Shown: in pieces, positions 33,800 through 42,966 of the stretch
How the letters are laid out: each line of letters opens with the position of its first letter
How positions within the stretch are numbered: the stretch's first letter is position 1
Origin: Candidatus Poribacteria bacterium
GTDB taxonomy: Bacteria; Poribacteria; WGA-4E; WGA-3G
Reading direction: 5' to 3'
DNA: 64,000 nt
Assembly: GCA_022821495.1 (NCBI GenBank)
Contig: JAJEDN010000105.1
Coordinates: 62,001-126,000 of the forward strand
Position numbers and translations under genes: made by a program
The notes under the pieces: generated by a model
Database searches by the model: none
What the model saw: the letters and a program-made list of their open reading frames with translations, nothing else
What the model was told of the DNA's origin: nothing

Positions 33800-34336
33800 A
33801 TGCCGAACACTACTCTACTTGATCCAACCTCTCAAGGCGATGTATCTGCGAAATTTCTTGCGCCGCGGCTTGATAGCCTTGATGGAAAAGTGATGGGTTT
33901 GCTTAACATCACGAAGAATGGGAGCGATATTTTTCTCGATCGCATTGCTGAATTAATACAGGAACGGTTTGATATTGCTGAAGTCGTTCACGTCAAGAAA
34001 CCGACCTTCTCGCGTCCAGCACCAGCAGAATTGCTCGTTGAATTGGCAGAACAGGCGGACTTTGTTATTGAAGGGCTTGCGGACTGAGGGTCTTGCATAT
34101 CGTGCAGTATGCACGATGGAAGTGCTTTAGAAGAACGCGGAGTGCCAAGTGTAGCGGTCTGTACGGAGGTTTTCTTCGCTGCGGGCAAGGTCCAGGCGCG
34201 TGTACTCGGTCATAGCGATTTAGAACCACTTACTGTTGCTCACCCGATTCAAAGTTTGACCCCAGATCAGATTCGTGAACGTGCGGAGGGTGCCGTTGAG
34301 GAAATTGTTGAGCGGTTGACGAAGAATGGTACGTAA
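33800..34336 (+). CDS. UGSC-family selenoprotein, with in-frame Sec UGA
   Basis: The gene reads through a TGA at 34085-34087 as selenocysteine (residue 96), giving 178 residues. Before the TGA it encodes V-I-E-G-L-A-D; after it comes G-S-C-I-S-C-S-M-H-D-G-S-A-L-E-E-R-G-V-P-S-V. The Sec-G-S-C motif names the UGSC family, known from marine metagenomes, whose Cys homologues read D-C-G-S-C-T-S-W-x-x-H-D. Both halves are in the same frame with no other interruption. A hairpin follows the UGA within 12 bases. The function of the family is unknown; a thiol/selenol redox activity is likely. selA, selB and selC are not in the window. GAGG precedes the ATG by eight bases. Confidence 0.9.
34099..34117 (+). 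promoter_or_regulatory. bacterial SECIS-like hairpin
   Basis: ATCGTGC (34099-34105), loop AGTAT, GCACGAT (34111-34117) form a perfect seven-pair stem. The loop starts 18 bases after the UGA, within the usual bacterial SECIS window, and has G in its second position as expected for SelB binding. It is inside the coding sequence. Confidence 0.65.
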
Positions 34337-34358
34337 GTTGTGATTTGCATGAAAGCAA

Positions 34359-34428
34359 TAAAACGCCGTAAGGTATAGTTGTTACGGCACAGCGGAGTGT
34401 GCCTACTACTATGTCTTACGGCGTTTTA
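34359..34428. terminator. convergent terminator-like inverted repeat
   Basis: TAAAACGCCGTAAG (34359-34372) pairs perfectly with CTTACGGCGTTTTA (34415-34428) around a 42-base loop. Runs of A and T flank the stem on both sides, so it can work in both directions. It separates the selenoprotein gene from the convergent gene ending at 34426, whose stop it touches. Confidence 0.6.
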
Positions 34429-34905
34429 TATGTGAAATTGTAACACCATTGATTCCCCCGCCTGTAAATTACGCCATTGCTGCAGCAGTGCGCGCAATTC
34501 CTGTCGCATTGTCTCAAGTTGTTCATCTGTGATGCTTACAGGAAGTGACACGCTGTACTCTTGGAATATTCCGGTTGACCCAGCGTCTTCGAGGTCCGGT
34601 GTATTAGGAAAATCTGCTTGCAGCAGTGCCACAATCGGTTCGGTATCCATCGCTTCTTCGGGAATTTCAAAAGGACGTTTCGCTTTGGGTTTACTAAAAT
34701 CGGGGATGTCGTATCCTTTTGCCACGAGTCCGAAGAACGCATTCTCGAAGCCAAGCGTCGTTTCAACAACATAGTGTGCGAAGTCGTGATGCACGAACCC
34801 GCGATGGAGGGGTGTCCAAGTGATACTTCCATCGTCCCGAATACAGGTCAGCGTATCGGGTTTGTGTTTCGACTGATGTTTTCCTTTCTTGAAACGGATA
34901 ACCAT
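34426..34905 (-). CDS. conserved hypothetical protein
   Basis: I do not recognise this 159-residue protein. It begins with a basic segment (I-R-F-K-K-G-K-H), then a beta-rich stretch around D-D-G-S-I-T-W-T and an H-H-D-F-A-H-Y-V-V-E-T-T-L motif that could form a metal-binding site. An acidic, proline-rich middle and a C-terminal helix (E-T-M-R-Q-E-L-R-A-L-L-Q-Q-W) follow. No signal peptide. The stop overlaps the terminator-like repeat. It may be the last gene of the transcript starting with lon, separated from the DUF1549 gene by a hairpin. Confidence 0.6.
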   Translation of the reverse strand: MVIRFKKGKHQSKHKPDTLTCIRDDGSITWTPLHRGFVHHDFAHYVVETTLGFENAFFGLVAKGYDIPDFSKPKAKRPFEIPEEAMDTEPIVALLQADFPNTPDLEDAGSTGIFQEYSVSLPVSITDEQLETMRQELRALLQQWRNLQAGESMVLQFHI

Positions 34906-34922
34906 CTGTAATTACTAAGTAA

Positions 34923-34952
34923 GAACGGTGAGGTCTAGGGACCTCGCCGTTC
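34923..34952 (-). terminator. hairpin after the DUF1549 gene
   Basis: GAACGGTGAGGTC (34923-34935) pairs with GACCTCGCCGTTC (34940-34952) across a four-base loop, with one mismatch. It lies 19 bases past the DUF1549 stop on the minus strand. There is no long U-tract, so attenuation rather than full termination is likely. Confidence 0.45.
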
Positions 34953-34970
34953 AGGTTATTTAGGGTTAGT

Positions 34971-37271
34971 CTATTGGATAAAGATAAATGACCGTGAGGA
35001 GACGAGTGCCCACAAGAGATCCTCACACCCTGAGCGACGTTTAGGGCTCTCAGCGATATAGGCTTCAGCGGTTTCAAGTTCTTCGTCCGTGGGAAACCGG
35101 CTGAGTGTGCTGAGGTATAACTCGTCAACGAGTTCTCGGTTGTCAGATTTCTCCTTCATTAAACGGGTGAGTACACCGGTGGAACTCCGTAACTTTTGAT
35201 GGATATCACGAGAGTTAATCATGTAAAGTGCTTGGGTGAGTGTCGGTTCGAGTTTCGGGTCTAAATCGCCGAGAAATTCTCTACTGGAGCGCCCATAGAG
35301 CGATAAGAAGCGCGAACTCACTGGTAGCGGCAATTCCACAGAACGCGTGCCACGCTCGTAACGTCCGTACTTCTCTGTGATTTCCGTAACGTCATTCACG
35401 ACATCTAACAAAATCTGCGCCATCATAGGACGCGGATAGAAACGCGAGAAAAATCGGTCATCCAATTGATTCGTCTCATTCGGTTCTGCTGAAAGTTGAT
35501 ACGTCCGTGAATTGAGAATGCGTCTAATGATATGTTTCGTATCAAATCCGCTTTGCACGAAATCGTTAGCCAACGCTTCCAGGAGTCCCTCAACGCTGGG
35601 TGGCGTTGTTGCACGCATATCGTCAACAGGATCGACAATACCTCTACTGAAATAGTGGCTCCAGATACGATTCACAGTTGCTTTCGCGAAGTAGGGGTTT
35701 GTCGTGGAGGTTATCCAAGTCGCAAGTGCTTCCAAGACATCGCCCTGATAATTCGGCGCAAGCGATTCACCGCCAAGGTAGGTCGGGAGTGCCACTTCGC
35801 CTCGGTTCCCTTCTACAGATTGATTTATAACGCGTCCGTTTGGGTTATAGGAGATGACTTGTTCGTTGTAGAGTTCACCGCCTTGGATTCTGATCTTTCC
35901 GTTGAAGGCAGCGAAATTCCAATAATCATCGGTTGTCCATTGGTCGAATGGATGCTTATGGCATCTTGCGCAACTCAGGCGGATCCCCAAAAATACTTGC
36001 GCGGTTGTCTCTGCTCTACCAGCGGGCTGCCGTTCAATACGGTAGTAGTTTGGTGGACCATATAGAGATGTACTCCCTCGCGCCGTGATGAGTTCCCGGA
36101 CGAACGTGTCGTAAGGTCTGTTTTCCGCCACTGCATCATGCACCCACTCGTGAAAAAGCGTCGCGCCTGTTTCGCCAACAAATGCGTTTCCTAACTGCCG
36201 CGGATGGATACGCAACATATCGGCTAACTTTAGCGTGCGCAGGTTAACCCACTCCTGTGTATCAAGAAGCATATCGACGAGGCGCGGGCGTTTGTCTGGG
36301 TTTGTATCCGCAAGGAATGCCTTCACTTCATCCGGTGTTGGGAGCCGACCGACGGTATCCAAATAGACTCTGCGCATAAAGACATCATCAGTTGTCAAGG
36401 TGGAAGGACGGATATTCAATTTTTTGAGTTTGGCAAGTACAAACTCGTCAATGAAATTATTGGGCGTAAATGCCGGGTCTAATGAAGCAAGATTTGTGTC
36501 GGAAGCCCGCGGAATCGTTACAAAAGATGCATCGACAACACCTAAGAAACGTGCGATAACCGCAGTTCCACCCCACCGGACGCTTGTCACTTCACCGTTA
36601 GCAGATACCTCAGCGACAGGTGCGTCTTTGGATTCATACACGGCTTTTTCGGTTACATCTTCAACGGATCCGTCCGAAAAATGGGCGAGTACCTTCAGTT
36701 GTGCTGTTTGCCCGACATCGGACAGCACAAAGGTGCTCGGCTCAATTTCCAGTTTTTGCAGGCGTGGTTCGTCGTCGGCAAAGGGCGCGCCTGCTTTGAT
36801 CCAACGGAGAATCGTCAAACCTGCCTCTGAGTTAGGGTCAAACCGTAAACCGCCTTCATGTGGTATTTGTCCGGTCGGTTTAAGAAAGAAGAGGCTTTGT
36901 TCCGGTTCGATCAGGTTGATCCGTCTACCTCGGTTGTGGTGAACGATGGGTTCATAGTCTGATTCTGGGTTCAAGGTCAACAAAGAGAGGTTTAACCCGC
37001 CCTGTCCGCCAAATTTCCCATGGCATATACCCGCTGAACATCCCTGTTTGTCAAGGATAGGGGCAATATCTTTCAGAAATTTAACAGGCGGTTCGGTTTC
37101 AGTCTCGGACACCGTAGTTGTAGATACAGGGTTTGTGTTGTTCGTTGTGTTCGCCTGTGCGGCGAATGGCATTGTTAATGTTAACAATAACACAAAAGTG
37201 AATGTTGCCAATCGAGGGATTATGCCCACTGCATGTGGGGCTTGCCCTCTGGTTTTCAATAGGCGTTTCAT
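34971..37271 (-). CDS. DUF1549/DUF1553 protein with PSCyt1-type haem motif
   Basis: This 766-residue exported protein has, in order: a signal peptide; a cytochrome-like PSCyt1 segment with G-C-S-A-G-I-C-H-G-K (C-x4-C-H, near residue 80) and E-P-E-Q-S; an Ig-like BIG2 domain (F-S-D-G-S-V-E-D-V-T near 190); DUF1549 (F-I-D-E-F-V-L-A-K-L through D-M-L-R-I-H-P); C-A-R-C-H-K-H-P-F-D-Q-W; and DUF1553 to the end. Such proteins abound in planctomycetes and Poribacteria, usually beside a DUF1501 partner, which is absent here. Function is not established; electron transfer or glycan oxidation has been suggested. Its ATG overlaps the lon stop (ATGA). Confidence 0.92.
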   Translation of the reverse strand: MKRLLKTRGQAPHAVGIIPRLATFTFVLLLTLTMPFAAQANTTNNTNPVSTTTVSETETEPPVKFLKDIAPILDKQGCSAGICHGKFGGQGGLNLSLLTLNPESDYEPIVHHNRGRRINLIEPEQSLFFLKPTGQIPHEGGLRFDPNSEAGLTILRWIKAGAPFADDEPRLQKLEIEPSTFVLSDVGQTAQLKVLAHFSDGSVEDVTEKAVYESKDAPVAEVSANGEVTSVRWGGTAVIARFLGVVDASFVTIPRASDTNLASLDPAFTPNNFIDEFVLAKLKKLNIRPSTLTTDDVFMRRVYLDTVGRLPTPDEVKAFLADTNPDKRPRLVDMLLDTQEWVNLRTLKLADMLRIHPRQLGNAFVGETGATLFHEWVHDAVAENRPYDTFVRELITARGSTSLYGPPNYYRIERQPAGRAETTAQVFLGIRLSCARCHKHPFDQWTTDDYWNFAAFNGKIRIQGGELYNEQVISYNPNGRVINQSVEGNRGEVALPTYLGGESLAPNYQGDVLEALATWITSTTNPYFAKATVNRIWSHYFSRGIVDPVDDMRATTPPSVEGLLEALANDFVQSGFDTKHIIRRILNSRTYQLSAEPNETNQLDDRFFSRFYPRPMMAQILLDVVNDVTEITEKYGRYERGTRSVELPLPVSSRFLSLYGRSSREFLGDLDPKLEPTLTQALYMINSRDIHQKLRSSTGVLTRLMKEKSDNRELVDELYLSTLSRFPTDEELETAEAYIAESPKRRSGCEDLLWALVSSRSFIFIQ

Positions 37272-39682
37272 CCGAATACCTCCGTGAAAACTTCGGTTAC
37301 ATGTTCTACAAACAGAAATTCGACACCTTTTTGAATGTCGTCAGGAATTTCAATGAAGTGTTTTTCGTTGCCTCGTGGCAGAATAACTTTCTTAATACCA
37401 GCTTGCTTCGCTGCGAGTATTTTTTCCTTCACGCCACCGATCGGTAAAACTTTCCCTCTGAGCGTGAGTTCACCTGTCATAGCGATCTTAGGGCTAATCC
37501 GTTGTCTCGTGGCAATGGAAGCGAGAGCAGTTGCGATGGTAATACCTGCTGAGGGACCATCTTTCGGAATCGCGCCTGCTGGCACATGTATATGAATATC
37601 TTCTTCTAATACACCGGGGTCAAATTTGAGCGAATTGGCTTGGGATTTGACGTAACTGAGCGCGGCTTGTACAGATTCCTGCATGACCTCGCCGAGCTGC
37701 CCAGTAATGCGTAGTTGTGTATGTGCATTCGTTTTTTTCGTGGTAGCGGCTTCGATGAAAAGGATTTCGCCGCCAGCAGGAGTGACAGAGAGTCCCGTTG
37801 CGACGCCGATGTCAGCTTTACGACCTGCGATCTCAGAATCAAATTTTGCGGGACCCAAATATGATTGAACATCCCTCGCGAGAATACTTGTCGGTTCAGT
37901 GTTCCCTTCAGCAACACGGCGCGCCACTTTACGGCAGAGGGTGCCGAGTTCACGCTCTAAATTTCGCACGCCTGCTTCTCGGGTATACTCATTGATGACT
38001 TTGTTAATGGCTGTATCTCTAATGCGAATCAACTTCTTTTTTAGTCCATTTGCCGTTAATTGGCGGGGGATTAGGTACTGTTTAGCGATAATCTGTTTCT
38101 CGTTGGCGGTGTAACCGGGCAGTTCTATCGTTTCCATCCGGTCACGCAGCGGTGGTGGAATCGTATGGAGTTGATTCGCCGTTGTGACGAACATCACCTT
38201 TGAGAGATCAAAGGGGACATCAAGATAATTGTCGGTGAATGAATGATTTTGTTCGGGATCAAGTACCTCTAAAAGTGCAGAAGCCGGATCACCGCGAAAA
38301 TCCGAACCGAGTTTGTCAATTTCGTCAAGCATAAAGACCGGATTGTTTGATTCGGCTTGTCGGAGACCTTTGACGATTCTGCCCGGCATAGAACCGATAT
38401 AGGTCCGCCGATGTCCGCGAATTTCGGCTTCATCATGCATACCGCCTAATGAGATTCGGACGAATTTTCTGCCCATTGCGCGGGCTATGGATCTACCAAG
38501 CGATGTTTTTCCGACCCCGGGGGGGCCAACGAAACAGAAGATGGGGCCTTTCATATCGGTTTTGAGCATACGTACAGCGAGATATTCCAAGATTCGCTCT
38601 TTGACTTTTTCGAGATCGTAGTGATCGGCATCCAATATCTTTTGCGCCTCAGCGAGGTCTAAGGCATCTTCGGTACTAACAGCCCACGGCAGGTTTAGCA
38701 ACCAATCTAAATAGTTCCGAGAAACAGTTGATTCGGGTGAGAAAGACTGCATTTTAGCGAGTCGCTTGAGTTCTTTTTCGGCTGCCTGTTTCGCTTTTTC
38801 GGGCAGATCGGTTTTATGCAACTGCGTTCGCATCTCGTCAATCTCAAGTTCCATGTCGTCTGCTTCACCGAGTTCGGTCTGAATTGCTTTAAGTTGTTCA
38901 CGCAGATAGTATTCACGCTGTCCTTTGTTAATAACGGCTTGTGCATTATTTTGTATTTTGCTTTCTAATTCGTGCAGATCGAGTTCTTTAGCAAGAATGA
39001 CAGCGAGCGTATTCAATCGTTCCTGAACAGATACTGCCTCCAGAATGCGCTGCTTATCGTGGGGCTTTAGATCCAACACAGCAGCGATGTAATCGGCAAG
39101 GCGGCCCGGTTCATCGATCATAGTTTTAGTGATACTGCCGTATTCTTCTTGGTATCGCGATGACATTTGAACGATACGCTGGAACATTTCATCATTGCTG
39201 CGCACGAGTGCCTCAACTTCTAAATCCGTTTCGGTATCAGATGCGGCATCTGTTTCGTCGCTTCCAATGACGCAAACGCGTGCCTTGACGAAGGGTTCGG
39301 TATGTAAAATTTCTTCAATTTGCACCCGCTCGCGTCCATGTGCGAGGAACAAAACATCTTCGTCATCAGTCTTGTAGCGGAGGATATGAATCAAACTCCC
39401 GATTGGACTGAGATCGTCCTGTTGAATTTTCTTGATATCTTCTTTTGAAAGGTCTTTTTTGGGACGAAAGATGCAAAGTACTCGTCCATCATCCATAGCG
39501 TGTTCAATAGCTGCAGTAGCCATTTTTCCAGAGAGCGCGACGTGATGCGGTGGAAACGGTGGCACCGGCGGCATATACGGAAAAACGACGAGATCGTCGA
39601 GCGGTAGAATCGGGAGTTCTTGTATAAGTTCTTCTTGATCTGTAGTATTTTCAGATTCGTTTTCTTTTTCTTCGGTTTTCAT
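37268..39682 (-). CDS. lon: ATP-dependent protease Lon
   Basis: The 804-residue protein is a complete LonA protease. Residues about 20-210 form the substrate-binding N domain. The AAA+ domain has Walker A G-P-P-G-V-G-K-T-S near 380 and the A-E-I-R-G-H-R-R-T-Y segment. The protease domain has catalytic Ser in K-D-G-P-S-A-G-I-T (about 709) and Lys in G-G-V-K-E-K-I-L-A-A-K (about 751). It degrades damaged and regulatory proteins in the cytoplasm. An acidic, glutamate-rich N-terminal extension precedes the domain. The stop overlaps the start of the DUF1549 gene, an unusual partner. Confidence 0.97.
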   Translation of the reverse strand: MKTEEKENESENTTDQEELIQELPILPLDDLVVFPYMPPVPPFPPHHVALSGKMATAAIEHAMDDGRVLCIFRPKKDLSKEDIKKIQQDDLSPIGSLIHILRYKTDDEDVLFLAHGRERVQIEEILHTEPFVKARVCVIGSDETDAASDTETDLEVEALVRSNDEMFQRIVQMSSRYQEEYGSITKTMIDEPGRLADYIAAVLDLKPHDKQRILEAVSVQERLNTLAVILAKELDLHELESKIQNNAQAVINKGQREYYLREQLKAIQTELGEADDMELEIDEMRTQLHKTDLPEKAKQAAEKELKRLAKMQSFSPESTVSRNYLDWLLNLPWAVSTEDALDLAEAQKILDADHYDLEKVKERILEYLAVRMLKTDMKGPIFCFVGPPGVGKTSLGRSIARAMGRKFVRISLGGMHDEAEIRGHRRTYIGSMPGRIVKGLRQAESNNPVFMLDEIDKLGSDFRGDPASALLEVLDPEQNHSFTDNYLDVPFDLSKVMFVTTANQLHTIPPPLRDRMETIELPGYTANEKQIIAKQYLIPRQLTANGLKKKLIRIRDTAINKVINEYTREAGVRNLERELGTLCRKVARRVAEGNTEPTSILARDVQSYLGPAKFDSEIAGRKADIGVATGLSVTPAGGEILFIEAATTKKTNAHTQLRITGQLGEVMQESVQAALSYVKSQANSLKFDPGVLEEDIHIHVPAGAIPKDGPSAGITIATALASIATRQRISPKIAMTGELTLRGKVLPIGGVKEKILAAKQAGIKKVILPRGNEKHFIEIPDDIQKGVEFLFVEHVTEVFTEVFG

Positions 39683-39786
39683 GTTTTTCTCCTATCTTAT
39701 AGTTTGCGGTTGTCAGCAGCCCTCAGTTAGCGATGATCGGTTTCCAGAAGCGGAGATTTTCTCCACAGCTGCCCCTTTTCCTATAA

Positions 39787-41778
39787 TCAAGGCCAGAATT
39801 GATATAACGTGGTATTCGCGAGAATACTACTAATGCTCCACAGACTTCCGCTTATATAGTCTCCGAGCGCGAGTCCGAGGAAAAGCGGTATAGCGCGTCT
39901 GTAAGCTTTGAGTCCGCCATGATATAATATAAGTGCTTTCGCTACATAAGCGACAAAGATACAACTCCAGAGGTTAGACATCCCCCAGCTATTTGCCATA
40001 GCATAGCCGAGCGGATGTAGGGGCCACCATAAGAAACGGGTTCTCAATAATATTAAGCCGAGTGCGACGCCTGCGCCGCCACCCATAAAGGCGAGGGCGG
40101 GTACATCAGTTCCTTGCGGATAATTCAACCAGTTCTCAAGCTGCCTATAAACGCCTCTCCCGAATCCTAACGCCCAGGGTCCGTAATAGCCGGTCTCGGC
40201 ACCGTGCCTGTAATAGCTATCTAATAGTAACCAGAAGACGACGATTGCTCCCACCAATGTTGCTATGAGAATCGCAACAGCAGTGTGCTGTGGACGTATC
40301 CCTCGCCGCTCTGAGATTTTTAGTGCCTCCAATTCTTGCGGCATCGGGTGTGCACGGTACGCTCGGTTGAAGAACATGTACAACGAAAAAACCGTTTTTG
40401 TGCTTGCTGTCAACCGTTGGGAGCCAAACGCTGTCACGATTAACCCGTGTGGGTCAACTCTGTGCAAGTCGTGGACTAAGAACCCTAATTCGGCACGCAG
40501 TCGGGCAATCATTATCGCGAGTAAAAAATAAAGTCCAAAAAAGAGTGGGATCACCCAAAGTGCCATTCCCGCCTGATAGGAAAACACAGTCAAAAACAGC
40601 ATCCCACCGATAATACCGATGAACGCGATGTGGTAAGGCATCGGCTCACGTTGCATATCTATGCGAGAATTACCCCGAAGTCCATCTATAATGCCAGTAA
40701 AAACTCGCTTGACATGTGTTCTTCCGACCCAAGCGGCGGTGCCGAGTAGTACCATATACGCCCCGAAGCTTTGGGCATCGGCGTAAGGGTACCCCGGCAA
40801 ATTCCGTACCCCCAAAATACTCCCTGCCATTAACTCAAATTTGTACACCCAATAAAACACCCAACATGAAAAAAGCAGATCCAGTGGGATAAGGAAACTG
40901 ATTCCAATCGCAAAAGGATAAAACGAGAGACGCACACCGCCCATTGCGTTCCAAGGACGACCGGTAAAGTATTGATGGATGTTTTGTCGTTTAACAGGCA
41001 GATATGGGACTGCCGGGTAAATCGAATTCAGCAAATTCAGGACACTAATGGCTGTGGCAATTCCGAAACCGAACCACATGAGTTTATTTTTGAAAAAGCT
41101 TGCATTCGTCTCTGTCATCGCGAGCGGCAGTTGGATAATCGGATAAGTTAACCGTTCACGTTCCGTCCACTGCAGACGCAGAAGTGTGTTGATACATAAC
41201 ATGACGAACATCAACACAAGGATAAAAAGGGTCCACCATGCAGCCGGTCCTGCCCAAGCGGTAAGATGCGCCTTACGGTAAAGGCTTGATTGACCTTCAT
41301 AATATCCTGATAAGACGCTGGCATCTTGAACAGTTAACCATGTCGGAAGTTCTTTCCAAAAAAGTTGTTGCCACTCATTCTCCGATGTTGCGAACCGAAA
41401 TGGATGTCCGAGTATCGTAACCAGAATCTCCATCATATCATGCGAACAGAGTGAAGAAACGATGCACAACATCACATAGATTGTGAGCAATTCTGGCGGT
41501 GTCAACCGTAGTGCGGGGGATAATTTTCCCAACACAGCGCTGAGTACCATCAGCCAAAAGATGATGAAAATGACGTTAAACAGCGGGTGAATCAATGTTG
41601 GATGTGTATATCGGACTACCTCTAATTCAATAATCCAGAAAACATTTAGAGGAATCAGGAGCATTGCTATGACAAATGCCTTAGGAGTCAAACCCCGTTC
41701 ACCGCTGAATACGGAAGACCTGTTTTCTTCATTATGGGTTTGCAAACTACGCGCCATAACACTCCTATTGGCTGTCAT
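39787..41778 (-). CDS. polytopic membrane protein, DUF6785/DUF6784 type
   Basis: This 663-residue protein has about 13-15 hydrophobic membrane segments, for example A-F-V-I-A-M-L-L-I-P-L-N-V-F-W and N-V-I-F-I-I-F-W-L-M-V-L. The motifs R-L-T-P-P-E-L-L-T-I-Y, R-E-R-L-T-Y-P-I-I-Q-L-P and P-G-Y-P-Y-A-D-A-Q-S-F-G-A-Y match a family common in planctomycetes, distantly resembling oligopeptide transporters. Transport of an unknown solute is likely. GAGAGG lies seven bases upstream of the ATG. It begins 24 bases after the CapA-like gene, in the same operon-like series that includes lon. Confidence 0.8.
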   Translation of the reverse strand: MTANRSVMARSLQTHNEENRSSVFSGERGLTPKAFVIAMLLIPLNVFWIIELEVVRYTHPTLIHPLFNVIFIIFWLMVLSAVLGKLSPALRLTPPELLTIYVMLCIVSSLCSHDMMEILVTILGHPFRFATSENEWQQLFWKELPTWLTVQDASVLSGYYEGQSSLYRKAHLTAWAGPAAWWTLFILVLMFVMLCINTLLRLQWTERERLTYPIIQLPLAMTETNASFFKNKLMWFGFGIATAISVLNLLNSIYPAVPYLPVKRQNIHQYFTGRPWNAMGGVRLSFYPFAIGISFLIPLDLLFSCWVFYWVYKFELMAGSILGVRNLPGYPYADAQSFGAYMVLLGTAAWVGRTHVKRVFTGIIDGLRGNSRIDMQREPMPYHIAFIGIIGGMLFLTVFSYQAGMALWVIPLFFGLYFLLAIMIARLRAELGFLVHDLHRVDPHGLIVTAFGSQRLTASTKTVFSLYMFFNRAYRAHPMPQELEALKISERRGIRPQHTAVAILIATLVGAIVVFWLLLDSYYRHGAETGYYGPWALGFGRGVYRQLENWLNYPQGTDVPALAFMGGGAGVALGLILLRTRFLWWPLHPLGYAMANSWGMSNLWSCIFVAYVAKALILYHGGLKAYRRAIPLFLGLALGDYISGSLWSISSILANTTLYQFWP

Positions 41779-41802
41779 ATTTCAGCCTCTCGCATATCCG
41801 CT

Positions 41803-42966
41803 TTATCGAATCCATCCGCGTTCGTCTTCTATGAACACCTCCGTTTTCAGTTCTGCGCAACGCTGTTGATAGTCTCGCAAAGTTTTTATTGCTGCTGCTC
41901 CGGTGAGGATGCTCGGAAATTGATTTCCAACTTCAGGTGTTTCTGAGGTTTCCGTAGATTTTCCTGGACGCACTGATTTTTTAGGTGGATCCGTCAAAAT
42001 AGGGATTAACTCCATAGATGTCAAAACACCAGCATTAAAGGTTACCTTTGGGATGACTATGTGCGAATGCTGTTTATCGTAAGTATCATAGATAAAATCG
42101 GACAAGCTGTAGATGATCGGTTTATTTTCATACAATTCAACGCCGCCGAAGGTATGTAGCTGCTGGCATAGCACCATATCTGCGCCTGCGTCAATGAGTG
42201 CGTGTGCGAAAATCCGCTGTCGCCCGATTGCCTCATCTGCTGAACGTCCCTGTTTCCCCCAATGGAGCCAAACGACCACAAGTGCTGCTTTTGTGCGTGC
42301 TTGCTTGACAGCATCCGTCATTTCACTATAAACGGCGTAAGCGAGCGGGTCTTCGGTGTATCGCGTGAAGGCGTTGACGCGATAATATGCCAACAGTGCG
42401 ACCTGCTGTCGCGATCCAGTTTTCCCTCCGTCGATTGTTACCCATGCGGGAAGTTTTGCTGCTTTAGCATCTGTTCCTGCACCAATTGGTTTAACATTAT
42501 ACCACTCCAGTTCAGTGATTGTATCTTCTAACGCTTCAACCCCAAAATCCATTATGTGTGGCGTAGCTAAAGAGACGGCGTCGAATCCTGCATTCGCGAT
42601 GGCTCTTCCGAGTCCGGGCGCGGAACGAAAAGGGTGTTCAACACCGTATCGCGGTTCGCCCCTCTCCGAGATACTCGCGTTTAACGAAGCCGTAGCAATG
42701 TCAGCGGACTGAATCAAAGCGGCGGTTCCCTGAAAAAACACACCTGCCCCTTTTCTTTCTATTAGAGGGGTCATACGGCTACTGATAGTAATATCACCGA
42801 CAGCGAGCACTGAAATCTCATTAGCAGAAACGGTTTCATTTGCCAAGGCATCCGTCAGCAAACTGTTAGAGAATACTGTGTAGAACAGCCCCATAATCAG
42901 AAGGCACATTTGAAGTTTTTTGCATTGTAGGTTGGCTATGGTCTTTTCAAGGCATTTAAGTTTCAT
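41803..42966 (-). CDS. exported CapA-like (PGA_cap) metallophosphatase-fold protein
   Basis: This 387-residue protein has an export signal (C-L-L-I-M-G-L-F-Y-T-V-F) and the CapA/PgsA pattern: V-L-A-V-G-D-I-T-I-S, F-D-A-V-S-L-A-T-P-H, I-G-A-G, W-L-H-W-G, and I-D-A-G-A-D-M-V-L-C-Q-Q-L-H. E-N-K-P-I-I-Y-S-L-S-D-F-I-Y-D follows. In canonical CapA the late motif is G-x-H-P-H; here it is C-Q-Q-L-H, and the N-H-x-x-D motif is P-H-x-x-D, so metal binding may differ. The ATG overlaps the coiled-coil gene's stop by four bases. Confidence 0.82.
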   Translation of the reverse strand: MKLKCLEKTIANLQCKKLQMCLLIMGLFYTVFSNSLLTDALANETVSANEISVLAVGDITISSRMTPLIERKGAGVFFQGTAALIQSADIATASLNASISERGEPRYGVEHPFRSAPGLGRAIANAGFDAVSLATPHIMDFGVEALEDTITELEWYNVKPIGAGTDAKAAKLPAWVTIDGGKTGSRQQVALLAYYRVNAFTRYTEDPLAYAVYSEMTDAVKQARTKAALVVVWLHWGKQGRSADEAIGRQRIFAHALIDAGADMVLCQQLHTFGGVELYENKPIIYSLSDFIYDTYDKQHSHIVIPKVTFNAGVLTSMELIPILTDPPKKSVRPGKSTETSETPEVGNQFPSILTGAAAIKTLRDYQQRCAELKTEVFIEDERGWIR

